Shown here piece by piece: positions 33,012 through 40,701 of a stretch of 64,000 nucleotides of DNA. The DNA lies in the NCBI RefSeq assembly GCF_014673495.1, contig NZ_CP051006.1, positions 4,898,001-4,962,000 on the forward strand, read 5' to 3'. The translations under genes and the position numbers were made by a program. This DNA is from Streptomyces griseofuscus. GTDB lineage: Bacteria; Actinomycetota; Actinomycetes; Streptomycetales; Streptomycetaceae. The number at the start of each line of letters is the position of its first letter. The first letter of the stretch is position 1. The notes under the pieces are model-generated. The model was given only the letters and a program-made list of their open reading frames with translations. It had not been told where the DNA came from and searched no databases.

Positions 33012-34262
33012 TCAGCCGGCCGGTGTTTCAGCGCTCGCCGCACGCTCCCTTCGGACCATGCGGGCCGTCAGGGTCACCCCGGTCGCCACCGCCGCCGCGC
33101 AGACCAGGCCCGCCGCGAGCACCGACCGGCCGCCCAGGAAGGTGCAGCAGAGCACCAGCAGCGCGGTGACCGGCAGCACCAGCTGCTGCGCGATGCCCAC
33201 CTTGAAGTGCCGTGCGTGCAGGGCCCAGACGGTCAGCAGATACAGCGCCGTCGGCAGGGTCACCGCCGCCGACGCGGCCGCCGTGGAGATGTGCGCCGAG
33301 CCGACGGTCTCCTCCACGGCCACCTCCAGGCCCGCGCCGATCGCCGCCGCCGAGGAGAAGATCAGATAGTGGCCGTACCCCCACAGGAACGCCCGTCCGC
33401 TGGAGCGCAGATGGCCGTGGATGGGCACCACGAAGTAGATCCACCAGGCGGAGAAGACGATCAGGAGCCCGCCCGCCGCGATCGGCAGCAGCTCGCCCAG
33501 CGCCGAGTGCTCGTCCACGGCGGACTTCACGGCGACCGTGGCGGAGGCGATCGTCTCGCCGAGCACGATGATCGTGAACAGTCCGTACCGCTCGGCGATG
33601 TGGTGCGGATGCCAGGAGGTCTCGTAGCGCCGCTCGGCGAACAGCGGTACGCACATCTCCGCGATCGCCATCACCAGGAACACCCAGGGCCGCGCCGGCT
33701 GCGGCAGCACCACCAGACCGGCCCAGCCGACCTGGCACAGCAGCACTCCGCCCGCGTAGCGCAGCGCGGCTCTGCGTTCGGCGCCCTCGGCGGTCCGCGC
33801 GGCTCTCAGCCACTGGGTGGCCATCGCGAGGCGCATGATCACATAGCCGAGCCAGACCGTCATGTAGTCGTGCTGCTCGAAGGCCCGGGAGACACCGGCG
33901 GCCAGCACCAGCACGCCGGCGATCTGCACCAGGGTGACGACCCGGTAGAGCACGTCGTCGTTGTCGTACGCCGAGGCGAACCAGGAGAAGTTCATCCAGG
34001 CCCACCAGATGGCGAAGAACACCATCGCGTAGTTCAGGACCCCGGTGCCTGCGTGGCCCGCGGAGACGGCGTGCACCAGTTGCGCACCCGCCTGGGAGAC
34101 CGCCACGACGAAGCACAGGTCGAAGAGCAGCTCCAGCGGGGAGGAGACCCGGTGGGCCTCCTGGCGCCCGCGCGCGGTGAGCCGTCGCACGGGGCCGGAG
34201 GGATGGGATGCGGGGTGGGATGCGCCCGGAGCAGCGGGCGCCGGGGTGGAACTCGGCGTCAT
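33012..34262 (-). CDS. Low-temperature-requirement A (LtrA) membrane protein
   Basis: A 416-residue protein from ATG 34262; GTG 34274 upstream is in frame and possible. About eleven hydrophobic helices. LtrA signatures: VSSPLELLFDLCFVVAVSQA, FFAIWWAWMNFSWFASAYDN, ERYGLFTIIVLGETIASATV, and WWIYFVVPIHGHLRSS with GYGHYLIFSSAAAIGAGLE. The family was named after a Listeria gene needed for growth in the cold; its biochemical role is unsettled. Inner membrane. Confidence 0.9.
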   Translation of the reverse strand: MTPSSTPAPAAPGASHPASHPSGPVRRLTARGRQEAHRVSSPLELLFDLCFVVAVSQAGAQLVHAVSAGHAGTGVLNYAMVFFAIWWAWMNFSWFASAYDNDDVLYRVVTLVQIAGVLVLAAGVSRAFEQHDYMTVWLGYVIMRLAMATQWLRAARTAEGAERRAALRYAGGVLLCQVGWAGLVVLPQPARPWVFLVMAIAEMCVPLFAERRYETSWHPHHIAERYGLFTIIVLGETIASATVAVKSAVDEHSALGELLPIAAGGLLIVFSAWWIYFVVPIHGHLRSSGRAFLWGYGHYLIFSSAAAIGAGLEVAVEETVGSAHISTAAASAAVTLPTALYLLTVWALHARHFKVGIAQQLVLPVTALLVLCCTFLGGRSVLAAGLVCAAAVATGVTLTARMVRRERAASAETPAG

Positions 34263-34356
34263 GCCTCTCAGCACAGCAGAAAACCGGGCGGAAGGCTTGC
34301 TCGGGCGCTCACCGGCGGCCGGCGGCCCACCGGGACGGGGGCCGTACCCTGGACGC

Positions 34357-34533
34357 ATGAGCGATGCCCCCGCACCCGGACCGCGTGACCCGAAGCCCGC
34401 GCTGGTCTTCGACGATCCGCTGGACCAGCAGTCCTCGGACGACACCGACCGCGGCTGGGGCGAGCGGCCGGCCGGCGACAGCGCCGCCGACCTCAAGCGC
34501 TTCCTCGACGAGAAGCCGCCCCACCACATCTGA
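34357..34533 (+). CDS. Small conserved hydrophilic protein
   Basis: A 58-residue protein from ATG 34357: MSDAPAPGPRDPKPALVFDD, PLDQQSSDDTDRGWGERPAG, then DLKRFLDEKPPHHI. Acidic and probably disordered, with a short C-terminal helix. Similar small proteins ending LxRFLDEKPPHHI are common in streptomycetes (recalled). Function unknown. Divergent from ltrA and convergent with mscL. Confidence 0.65.
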   Translation: MSDAPAPGPRDPKPALVFDDPLDQQSSDDTDRGWGERPAGDSAADLKRFLDEKPPHHI

Positions 34534-34537
34534 ACCG

Positions 34538-34996
34538 TCAGTGGTCGTCGCGGCCGGTGCCGCGCTGGGCGACCAGGGCGTCGCGGATCTCCTTGAGCAC
34601 CTCCAGCTCGGACACCTCGATGACCTCCTTGGTGCCCTCCCGCGCCTCCCTGCGGGCCGCCTGCCGGGCCAGGTACTTCGACATCGGCAGGACCATCAGG
34701 AAGTACACCACCGTGGCGGTGATCAGGAAGGACAGCGCGGCGCCGAGGACGGAGCCCCACATCAGCTGGATGCCGTGCGTGCCGTGGCACGAGTCGCTCA
34801 GACACGTGCTGTAGTTGTCCAGGTTCTGGGTGCCGATCGCGCCGACCAGCGGGTTGATGATCCCCTTCACCAGCGCGTTGACGATGTTGGTGAAGGCGGC
34901 GCCGATGACGACCGCCACTGCCAGGTCGATGACATTGCCGCGCATCAGGAAGGCCTTGAAGCCTTGCAGGACGCTCGGTTCCTTCTTCGCGCTCAC
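34538..34996 (-). CDS. mscL: Large-conductance mechanosensitive channel
   Basis: A 152-residue protein; GTG 34996 has GAGGAG 10 nt upstream, with ATG 35020 as alternative. The N-terminal amphipathic helix and TM1 read LQGFKAFLMRGNVIDLAVAV then VIGAAFTNIVNALVKGI. The periplasmic loop is long (TQNLDNYSTCLSDSCHGTHG), TM2 is LGAALSFLITATVVYFLMVL, and the C-terminal bundle is KEVIEVSELEVLKEIRDALV. It opens on hypo-osmotic shock to release solutes. Two Cys residues in the loop could form a disulfide. Confidence 0.95.
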   Translation of the reverse strand: MSAKKEPSVLQGFKAFLMRGNVIDLAVAVVIGAAFTNIVNALVKGIINPLVGAIGTQNLDNYSTCLSDSCHGTHGIQLMWGSVLGAALSFLITATVVYFLMVLPMSKYLARQAARREAREGTKEVIEVSELEVLKEIRDALVAQRGTGRDDH

Positions 34997-35134
34997 CTCG
35001 GAGACGCTCCTCGCATGCACAGGTGGTGGAACAAAACGCTCCGCAACCTACGGCACGGTACGGCCATACTGTCCAATCCTGTCCCCCGAAGGAGCGACTT
35101 GACAGCGCGCCGCCGGGAAAAAGTCCGACGCGGT

Positions 35135-35761
35135 TCAGCACAGCGTCACCGCCAGCCGCGCCGTGGCACTCGCACCGACGAGCCCGGCCGCCAGGGCGCG
35201 CGGCACCGCCAGCACCACCAGCGCGCCGCTCTCGGCGGCGCCGTCGAGCGGCTCCGGCACCCGTGTCACCCGCACTTCGCGCGCGAGCACCCGGGCGCCG
35301 CCCCCGCCCCCGGCCGCCGGATCCTGCGCGGCGATCACATCGACCCGGTCGCCGGGGCGCAGCAGCCGGACCGTGGCCGCGTCGGCGATCCGCACCGGCG
35401 CCGCGACCAGGCCCTCCGGGCGCGGCGGCGGGCGTAGGGGAGTCGCGGGCGGGTGTCCGCGCGCGGACCGGGCGGGCCGCGGTGCCGTGTGGGCGCGGTG
35501 TGCCTGTGCCGAGGTCCCCGGGCCCGCGGCCACCAGCGCGGCCGCGGTCACCGCGAGGCCGGCCGCCACCGCCCGCCCCCGGTGCCGTACCAGCCGCTGC
35601 ACCCGGTACCGCCCGCCGCGCACCCGCACCGGCGGGAACGGCGGCACCTCGCAGGTCGCGGGCGCGTCCGTGCCGAGGGGAGGGGGGAACGCGCTGCGCG
35701 AGGCGGCCGCGGTGGGGGAGGAGGGCGCGGGTGAGGGAGCGGAGGAGAAGGGGTGGGGCAT
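35135..35761 (-). CDS. SAF/CpaB-like membrane-anchored protein
   Basis: A 208-residue protein from ATG 35761. A Pro/Ser-rich N-terminus precedes one membrane segment (about residues 70-88, AVAAGLAVTAAALVAAGPGT). The outer part carries an SAF/RcpC-like fold: GLVAAPVRIADAATVRLLRP then GDRVDVIAAQDP, and VLAREVRVTRVPEPLDG. Relatives (CpaB/RcpC) belong to Flp/Tad pilus assembly, but no other tad genes are in view, so this is an orphan. Possible cell-surface or carbohydrate-linked role. Confidence 0.75.
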   Translation of the reverse strand: MPHPFSSAPSPAPSSPTAAASRSAFPPPLGTDAPATCEVPPFPPVRVRGGRYRVQRLVRHRGRAVAAGLAVTAAALVAAGPGTSAQAHRAHTAPRPARSARGHPPATPLRPPPRPEGLVAAPVRIADAATVRLLRPGDRVDVIAAQDPAAGGGGGARVLAREVRVTRVPEPLDGAAESGALVVLAVPRALAAGLVGASATARLAVTLC

Positions 35762-35940
35762 CGGGATCACCGCCTGTGACGAGGGACGTCGGCTTGCGAT
35801 GCCCACGATGACGCCTCGCACCGGATCCCGCCGGAGCCGGTGGACCACCGCCCGGTTGTGGACAACTCGCCCACTCGAACGGGTGGTTCCGCTCCCGCTA
35901 CGGCGACTTGTCCACAGCTCCGGTCACCCCGTCCGCCCCG

Positions 35941-36774
35941 CTACGGCAGCTCGAACCCCGGGTCCATCCCGCCGAGCGCGTGTACGCACAGGCAGTCCCG
36001 CTCCCCGGTCGCCGGCAGCGCGGCGACCGCGTCGAAGAGCACCCCGCGCAGCCGTTCCACATTGGCCGCGAACACCTGGAGGACCTCCTCGTGGGAGACG
36101 CCCTCGCCGGTCTCGGCGCCCGCGTCGAGGTCGGTGACCAGGGTCATGGACGTGTAGCACAGCTCCAGTTCGCGGGCGAGCGCCGCCTCGGGGTGGCCGG
36201 TCATGCCCACCACCGACCAGCCCTGCGCCTGGTGCCACAGCGACTCGGCGCGGGTGGAGAAGCGGGGCCCCTCGACCACGACCAGCGTGCCGCCGTCCAC
36301 CGGCTCCCAGTCCCGGCCGCGGGCGGCCTTCAGCGCGACGGCCCGTCCGGTGGGGCAGTAGGGGTCGGCCAGGGACACATGCACGACGTTCGGCACCGTG
36401 CCGTCCGGCAGCGGCAGCCCGTCGAAGTAGGACTGGGCCCGGGACTTCGTACGGTCCACGAACTGGTCCGGCACCAGCAGCGTGCCGGGGCCGTACTCGG
36501 TGCGCAGACCGCCCACCGCGGAGGGGCCGAGGACCTGCCGGACGCCGACGGAACGCAACGCCCACAGGTTGGCGCGGTAGTTGATGCGGTGCGGTGGCAG
36601 ATGGTGGCCGCGGCCGTGCCGGGGCAGGAAGGCGACCCGCCGGCCGGCGATCTCGCCGAGGAACAGGGAGTCGCTGGGCGGCCCGTAGGGGGTGTCCACT
36701 TGTACCTCGGTGACGTCCTCGAGGAACGAGTAGAAGCCCGAGCCGCCGATTACGCCGATCTCTGCGTTCGCCAT
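35941..36774 (-). CDS. mtnP: S-methyl-5'-thioadenosine phosphorylase
   Basis: A 277-residue protein from ATG 36774; the TTG two codons upstream is less likely. PNP/MTAP fold markers: IGVIGGSGFYSFLED, FLPRHGRGHHLPPHRINYRA, VLGPSAVGGLRTEYGPGTLL, GTLVVVEGPRFSTRAESLWH and VVGMTGHPEAALARELELCY. It splits methylthioadenosine (from polyamine or quorum-signal synthesis) with phosphate into adenine and methylthioribose-1-phosphate for methionine salvage. Cytoplasmic trimer. Follows the FmdB gene on the same strand after a hairpin. Confidence 0.92.
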   Translation of the reverse strand: MANAEIGVIGGSGFYSFLEDVTEVQVDTPYGPPSDSLFLGEIAGRRVAFLPRHGRGHHLPPHRINYRANLWALRSVGVRQVLGPSAVGGLRTEYGPGTLLVPDQFVDRTKSRAQSYFDGLPLPDGTVPNVVHVSLADPYCPTGRAVALKAARGRDWEPVDGGTLVVVEGPRFSTRAESLWHQAQGWSVVGMTGHPEAALARELELCYTSMTLVTDLDAGAETGEGVSHEEVLQVFAANVERLRGVLFDAVAALPATGERDCLCVHALGGMDPGFELP

Positions 36775-36833
36775 GGCCAAGACATTAGCTGGCCGTGACG
36801 CCGCGCAGGAGACCTTGCCGGGGAACGCCGAAT

Positions 36834-36859
36834 GCCCTGCCGTCCAGGGACGGCAGGGC
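36834..36859 (-). terminator. Hairpin between FmdB and MTA phosphorylase genes
   Basis: Perfect inverted repeat GCCCTGCCGTCC-AG-GGACGGCAGGGC, 30 bases after the FmdB stop. It probably ends or attenuates the FmdB transcript before mtnP. Confidence 0.65.
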
Positions 36860-36888
36860 GGACGTCAAAAAAGACGGGGCGTGCGGCC

Positions 36889-37203
36889 TCAGGCGGCGGA
36901 CGTGCCGGCCGAGCTCGACGTGGACGTCGAGGACGTCGACGACGGCTTCGAGTCGGACGACGCCGAGGTCGAGCCGGACGACGAGGAGCCGGACGGCTTC
37001 GTCGCCGGGCTGCTGCTCGACGTGGAGCCGCGCGAATCGTTGCGGTAGAAGCCGGAGCCCTTGAAGACAATGCCGACCGCGGAGAACACCTTCTTCAGGC
37101 GCCCGTTGCAGTGGGGGCACTCGGTCAGGGCATCGTCGGTGAACTTCTGCACCGCCTCGAGGCCCTCGCCGCACTCGGTGCACTGGTACTGGTAGGTCGG
37201 CAC
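36889..37203 (-). CDS. FmdB-family zinc-ribbon protein
   Basis: A 104-residue protein. GTG 37203 is preceded by GGAGG at ideal distance. The N-terminal zinc ribbon reads MPTYQYQCTECGEGLEAVQK and LTECPHCNGRLKKVFSAVGI, giving the CxxC...CxxC pairs, then FKGSGFYRNDSRG. The last 45 residues are an almost pure Ser/Thr/Ala/Gly/Lys tail. FmdB-like proteins were proposed as regulators of formamidase/amidase genes; the exact role is open. Confidence 0.9.
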   Translation of the reverse strand: MPTYQYQCTECGEGLEAVQKFTDDALTECPHCNGRLKKVFSAVGIVFKGSGFYRNDSRGSTSSSSPATKPSGSSSSGSTSASSDSKPSSTSSTSTSSSAGTSAA

Positions 37204-37270
37204 TGTCTTCCTCCTGGCACTCTCACTCATTGAGTGCTAACGACGCTCCATAGTGACGTATTCCCGGGGA

Positions 37271-38566
37271 TCAGTCCACCGTCACCGGCGAGCGGTGACC
37301 GACGCCACGTGCCACGGTCTGCGTCTCCTGGCGCGTGATCAGCGCGGATCGCAGCGCCACCAGGGTCAGCAGAGCGAGCACCGTACCGCCCATCGGGACC
37401 AGGAATCCCGAGCCGTCCCACAGCCGGTCCTCCAGCTGTCCGGCGACGGTGACCGCGGCCGCCTGGCCGAGCGCGACCGCGCCGGTCAGCCAGGTGAACG
37501 CCTCGGTGCGGGCCCGGGCCGGGACCAGGGCCTCGACCAGCGTGTAGCCGGTGATCAGCGACGGCGCGATGCACATGCCGACCAGCAGGCCGAGCGCGGC
37601 GAGCAGCAGCACCGAGTGCGCCGTCCACAGCGCGGACGCGGTCAGCGCGAGCGCGGCGTAGCCGACGAGCAGGCGCCGCTGGGGCGCCGTCTTCCAGGCG
37701 ATCGCGCCGCAGACGATGCCGGACAGCATGTTTCCCGCGGCGAAGACGCCGTACAGGACGCCGTTCAGACCGGGCTCGCCGATCGACTGGGTGAAGGCGG
37801 CCAGGGATACCTGCATGCCGCCGAAGACCGAGCCGATGCCGAGGAAGGTCACGATCAGCACGCGCACACCGGGGATCCGGAGCGCGGAGCCGTGCTCCAC
37901 GTGCGCGGCCCCGCCCGTGGCCGTCACCGCGGGCTGCGTGCTCTTCTGCGCGGCGAACAGCAAACCGCCCACGAGGGTGAGCGCCGCTTCCGTGAGCAGA
38001 CCGGCCGCGGGGGTGACGGCGGTGCACAGGGCGGTCGCCAGCAGGGGCCCGAAGACGAAGGTCAGCTCGTCCGTGACCGACTCGAACGCGGCCGCGGTGC
38101 CCATCAGGGGCGAGCCCTGGAGCTTCACGCCCCAGCGCGCCCGCACCATGGGCCCGACCTGCGGCACCGAGGCACCGGTCGGCACGGCCGCCAGGAACAG
38201 CGCCCACAGCGGGGCGTGCGCGAGGGCGAGCGCCGTCAGGGACAGACCCGACACGGTGTGCACCAGGACGCCGGGGAGCAGCACGGCGCGCTGGCCGTAG
38301 CGGTCGGCCAGGCGCCCGCTGTAGGGCGCGAACAACGCCATGGAGACGCCGGTGACGGCCGCGGCGGCGCCGGCCGCGCCGTACGAGCCGGTGGTGTGCT
38401 GCACCAGCAGCACGATGGAGAGGGTGAGCATCGCGAACGGCTGGCGTGCCGCGAAGCCGGGGAGCAGGAAGGTCCAGGCGCCGCGGGTGCGCAGCAGTGC
38501 TCCGTATCCGGGGCGGGAGGAGGCCGGCGAGGTCTTCGCCGAGTCGTCGGTGACCGTGGATCCCAC
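37271..38566 (-). CDS. MFS transporter, 12-helix efflux type
   Basis: A 431-residue protein. GTG 38566 (GAAAGG 8 nt upstream) is preferred to longer starts. Twelve hydrophobic helices; motif A APYSGRLADRYGQRAVLLPG in loop 2-3, and SVTDELTFVFGPLLATALC in the centre. This belongs to a streptomycete MFS group often noted next to FmdB. Substrate unknown; no regulator adjacent. Confidence 0.88.
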   Translation of the reverse strand: MGSTVTDDSAKTSPASSRPGYGALLRTRGAWTFLLPGFAARQPFAMLTLSIVLLVQHTTGSYGAAGAAAAVTGVSMALFAPYSGRLADRYGQRAVLLPGVLVHTVSGLSLTALALAHAPLWALFLAAVPTGASVPQVGPMVRARWGVKLQGSPLMGTAAAFESVTDELTFVFGPLLATALCTAVTPAAGLLTEAALTLVGGLLFAAQKSTQPAVTATGGAAHVEHGSALRIPGVRVLIVTFLGIGSVFGGMQVSLAAFTQSIGEPGLNGVLYGVFAAGNMLSGIVCGAIAWKTAPQRRLLVGYAALALTASALWTAHSVLLLAALGLLVGMCIAPSLITGYTLVEALVPARARTEAFTWLTGAVALGQAAAVTVAGQLEDRLWDGSGFLVPMGGTVLALLTLVALRSALITRQETQTVARGVGHRSPVTVD

Positions 38567-38859
38567 GGCCCGTGCCTTTCTGCCGCCTGGTAGCGCGCGT
38601 CCCCGTGCGGGGGTCCGGGCGCCGAGAGCTGTCCTCTTGCGCGGACTGCGGTAGATACCGGCGCCCACGGCAAGGTGGGGGGCGTCACGGCCGCCATACG
38701 GTCGCGCCAGCTCTGCGTCAGGCAGAGTTGGTTCGATCAGGGTGCCCCTTCATCGTACAGGGGCCACCCCCGCGTGGGCTGTGAAAGCGAGCACCAGCGG
38801 ATCGGTCGCCTGGGATTCCGCGGCGCGTACGCCAGGTGTGAACCGTAGGAAACCCGTTC

Positions 38860-40434
38860 TTAACGCGAGCCCCCGGAGCGCGAACCCCCGGACCGCGCGC
38901 TCCCCGGCTTCGGGCCCCCGGCCTGTGCGCCCCCGGAGTCCTCCGCCCCGTCCGTGCCCAGCCAGCTCGCCAGCTTGCCGCCGTGGGCGACCGCGCGCAG
39001 CCGCGCCTCCGCCGAGTCGCGGACCGGGTCGGTGGCGACCACCAGGAGTTCGTCGCCGCGCCGCAGCACCGTGCTGGGCAGCGGTACGAAGGACTTCCCC
39101 TCGCGCACGACGAGCGTCACGGCGGACCCGGACGGCAGCCGCAGCTCGGCGATCTCGACGCCGTGCATCCGCGACTCCTCGGGGATGGTCACGGACAGCA
39201 GATGCCCGCGCAGCCGCTCCAGGGGCGCCGACTCGATGCCGAGGTCGGCCGCCTCGCCCTTCTCGCCGAGGCGCAGCTTGCGCGCCAGCCAGGGCAGCGT
39301 CGGCCCCTGGACCAGGGTGTAGACGACGACCAGGACGAAGACGAGGTTGAAGATCCGCCGACTGCCGTCGACGCCGTTCACCATGGGGATCGTCGCCAGG
39401 ATGATGGGCACGGCGCCGCGCAGTCCCGCCCAGGACATCAGGGTCTGCTCCTGCCAGGGCACCCGGAACGGGGTCAGGCTGAGCACCACGCTGAGCGGGC
39501 GGGCCACCATGGTCAGGATCAGGCCGATGACCAGGGCGGGCACGATGTCGTCGCCCAGTTCGTGCGGGGTGACCAGAAGGCCGAGCAGGACGAACATGCC
39601 GATCTGGGCGATCCAGCCGAGCCCCTCGGCGAAGCCGCGGGTGGCCGGCCAGTGCGGCAGCTTGGCGTTGCCGAGCACCATGGAGGCCAGATAGACCGCG
39701 AGGAAGCCGCTGCCGTGCCCCAGGGCGCCGGCCGCGTACGCCGAGATGGCGATCGCGAGGACGGCGATCGGGTAGAGGCCGGAGGCGGGCAGCGCCACGT
39801 GCTTGAGTCCCCAGGAGCCGACCAGGCCCACCGCGAGTCCCACGGCGGCGCCGATGGCCAGCTCCAGGGCTATCTCGCCGATCAGCATGTACCAGTGCTC
39901 GACCGGTCCCGCCGTGGAGAAGGCGACGACCAGGATGACGACCGGGGCGTCATTGAACCCCGATTCCGCCTCCAGGGTGCCCGTCACCCGTGCGGGCAGG
40001 GGGATTCTGCGCAGTACGGAGAAGACCGCCGCCGCGTCCGTCGAGGACACCACCGCGCCGATGATGAGCGACTGCCGCCAGTCCAGCCCGACCAGATAGT
40101 GCGCGCCCGCCGCGGTGACCCCGACGCTGACCGCGACGCCCGCGGTCGCGAGCACGGCGGCGGAGGACAGGACCGGCCGGACCTCCTTCCACTTGGTGCC
40201 GAGGCCGCCCTCGGCGAGGATCACGACCAGGGCCGCATAGCCCATGACCTGCGTCACGGCGGCACTGTCGAAGTGGATGTGGCCCAGGCCGTCCTGGCCC
40301 ATGACGATGCCGATCCCCAGGTAGACGAGCAGGCTGGGGAGCCCGCTGCGCGAGGAGATCCGCACGGCCGCGACGGCGACCAGCAGGACCAGGGAGCAGA
40401 CGAGCAGAAGCTGGTTGAGGTGGTGAACAGTCAG
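38860..40434 (-). CDS. K+(or Na+)/H+ antiporter with RCK-C domain, probable CTG start
   Basis: A 524-residue protein. Homologous sequence begins at TVHHLNQLLLVCSLVLLVAV. The codon before it is CTG 40434, with GAAGGGAA 6 nt upstream; no ATG/GTG/TTG lies near, the next being GTG 40485 without a ribosome site. Twelve or thirteen helices of the CPA1 family: GIGIVMGQDGLGHIHFDSAA, LIIGAVVSSTDAAAVFSVLR and LEAESGFNDAPVVILVVAFS (the ND motif for ion transport), WAGLRGAVPIILATIPMV. From about residue 415 comes a cytosolic RCK-C (TrkA-C) domain, a common c-di-AMP or ligand sensor: LLSVTIPEESRMHGVEIAEL and TVLRRGDELLVVATDP. Exports cations in exchange for protons. A Gly/Ser/Arg tail follows. Confidence 0.92.
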   Translation of the reverse strand: MTVHHLNQLLLVCSLVLLVAVAAVRISSRSGLPSLLVYLGIGIVMGQDGLGHIHFDSAAVTQVMGYAALVVILAEGGLGTKWKEVRPVLSSAAVLATAGVAVSVGVTAAGAHYLVGLDWRQSLIIGAVVSSTDAAAVFSVLRRIPLPARVTGTLEAESGFNDAPVVILVVAFSTAGPVEHWYMLIGEIALELAIGAAVGLAVGLVGSWGLKHVALPASGLYPIAVLAIAISAYAAGALGHGSGFLAVYLASMVLGNAKLPHWPATRGFAEGLGWIAQIGMFVLLGLLVTPHELGDDIVPALVIGLILTMVARPLSVVLSLTPFRVPWQEQTLMSWAGLRGAVPIILATIPMVNGVDGSRRIFNLVFVLVVVYTLVQGPTLPWLARKLRLGEKGEAADLGIESAPLERLRGHLLSVTIPEESRMHGVEIAELRLPSGSAVTLVVREGKSFVPLPSTVLRRGDELLVVATDPVRDSAEARLRAVAHGGKLASWLGTDGAEDSGGAQAGGPKPGSARSGGSRSGGSR

Positions 40435-40539
40435 CGGCGGTTCCCTTCCTTGGCCCGAGCGCGGGGCGCGCGGACGCGCGAACACAAGATCCGAGGCTGC
40501 GGCGCACCGCATCCAGGTACTTCGTTACCTTACCTAATT

Positions 40540-40559
40540 CTTGACGCTTTCTTGACGCT
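40540..40559. repeat. Direct repeat in antiporter/acylase promoter
   Basis: TTGACGCT occurs twice, 11 bases apart (40540-40547, 40551-40558), in the divergent gap of 267 bases. Each copy resembles a -35 box, but no well-placed -10 was found, so they may be protein-binding sites. Confidence 0.4.
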
Positions 40560-40701
40560 AGGGGGAGAAGATCGAACGCTCGTGCGCGCTGGTTCCCGAC
40601 TCCGCGTCAAGGCGCACAGGGTCCTGCGCCTATGGTTGCTCCAGCGCTCATTCAAAGTCATGGCCCGACCTGCCGCTCGCGTTAGGACAGCAAGGACAGC
40701 G

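Noticed and set aside
40435..40701. c-di-AMP (ydaO-type) riboswitch before the antiporter
   Set aside because: The gap is only 267 bases shared by two divergent genes, and I could not find the conserved core motifs.
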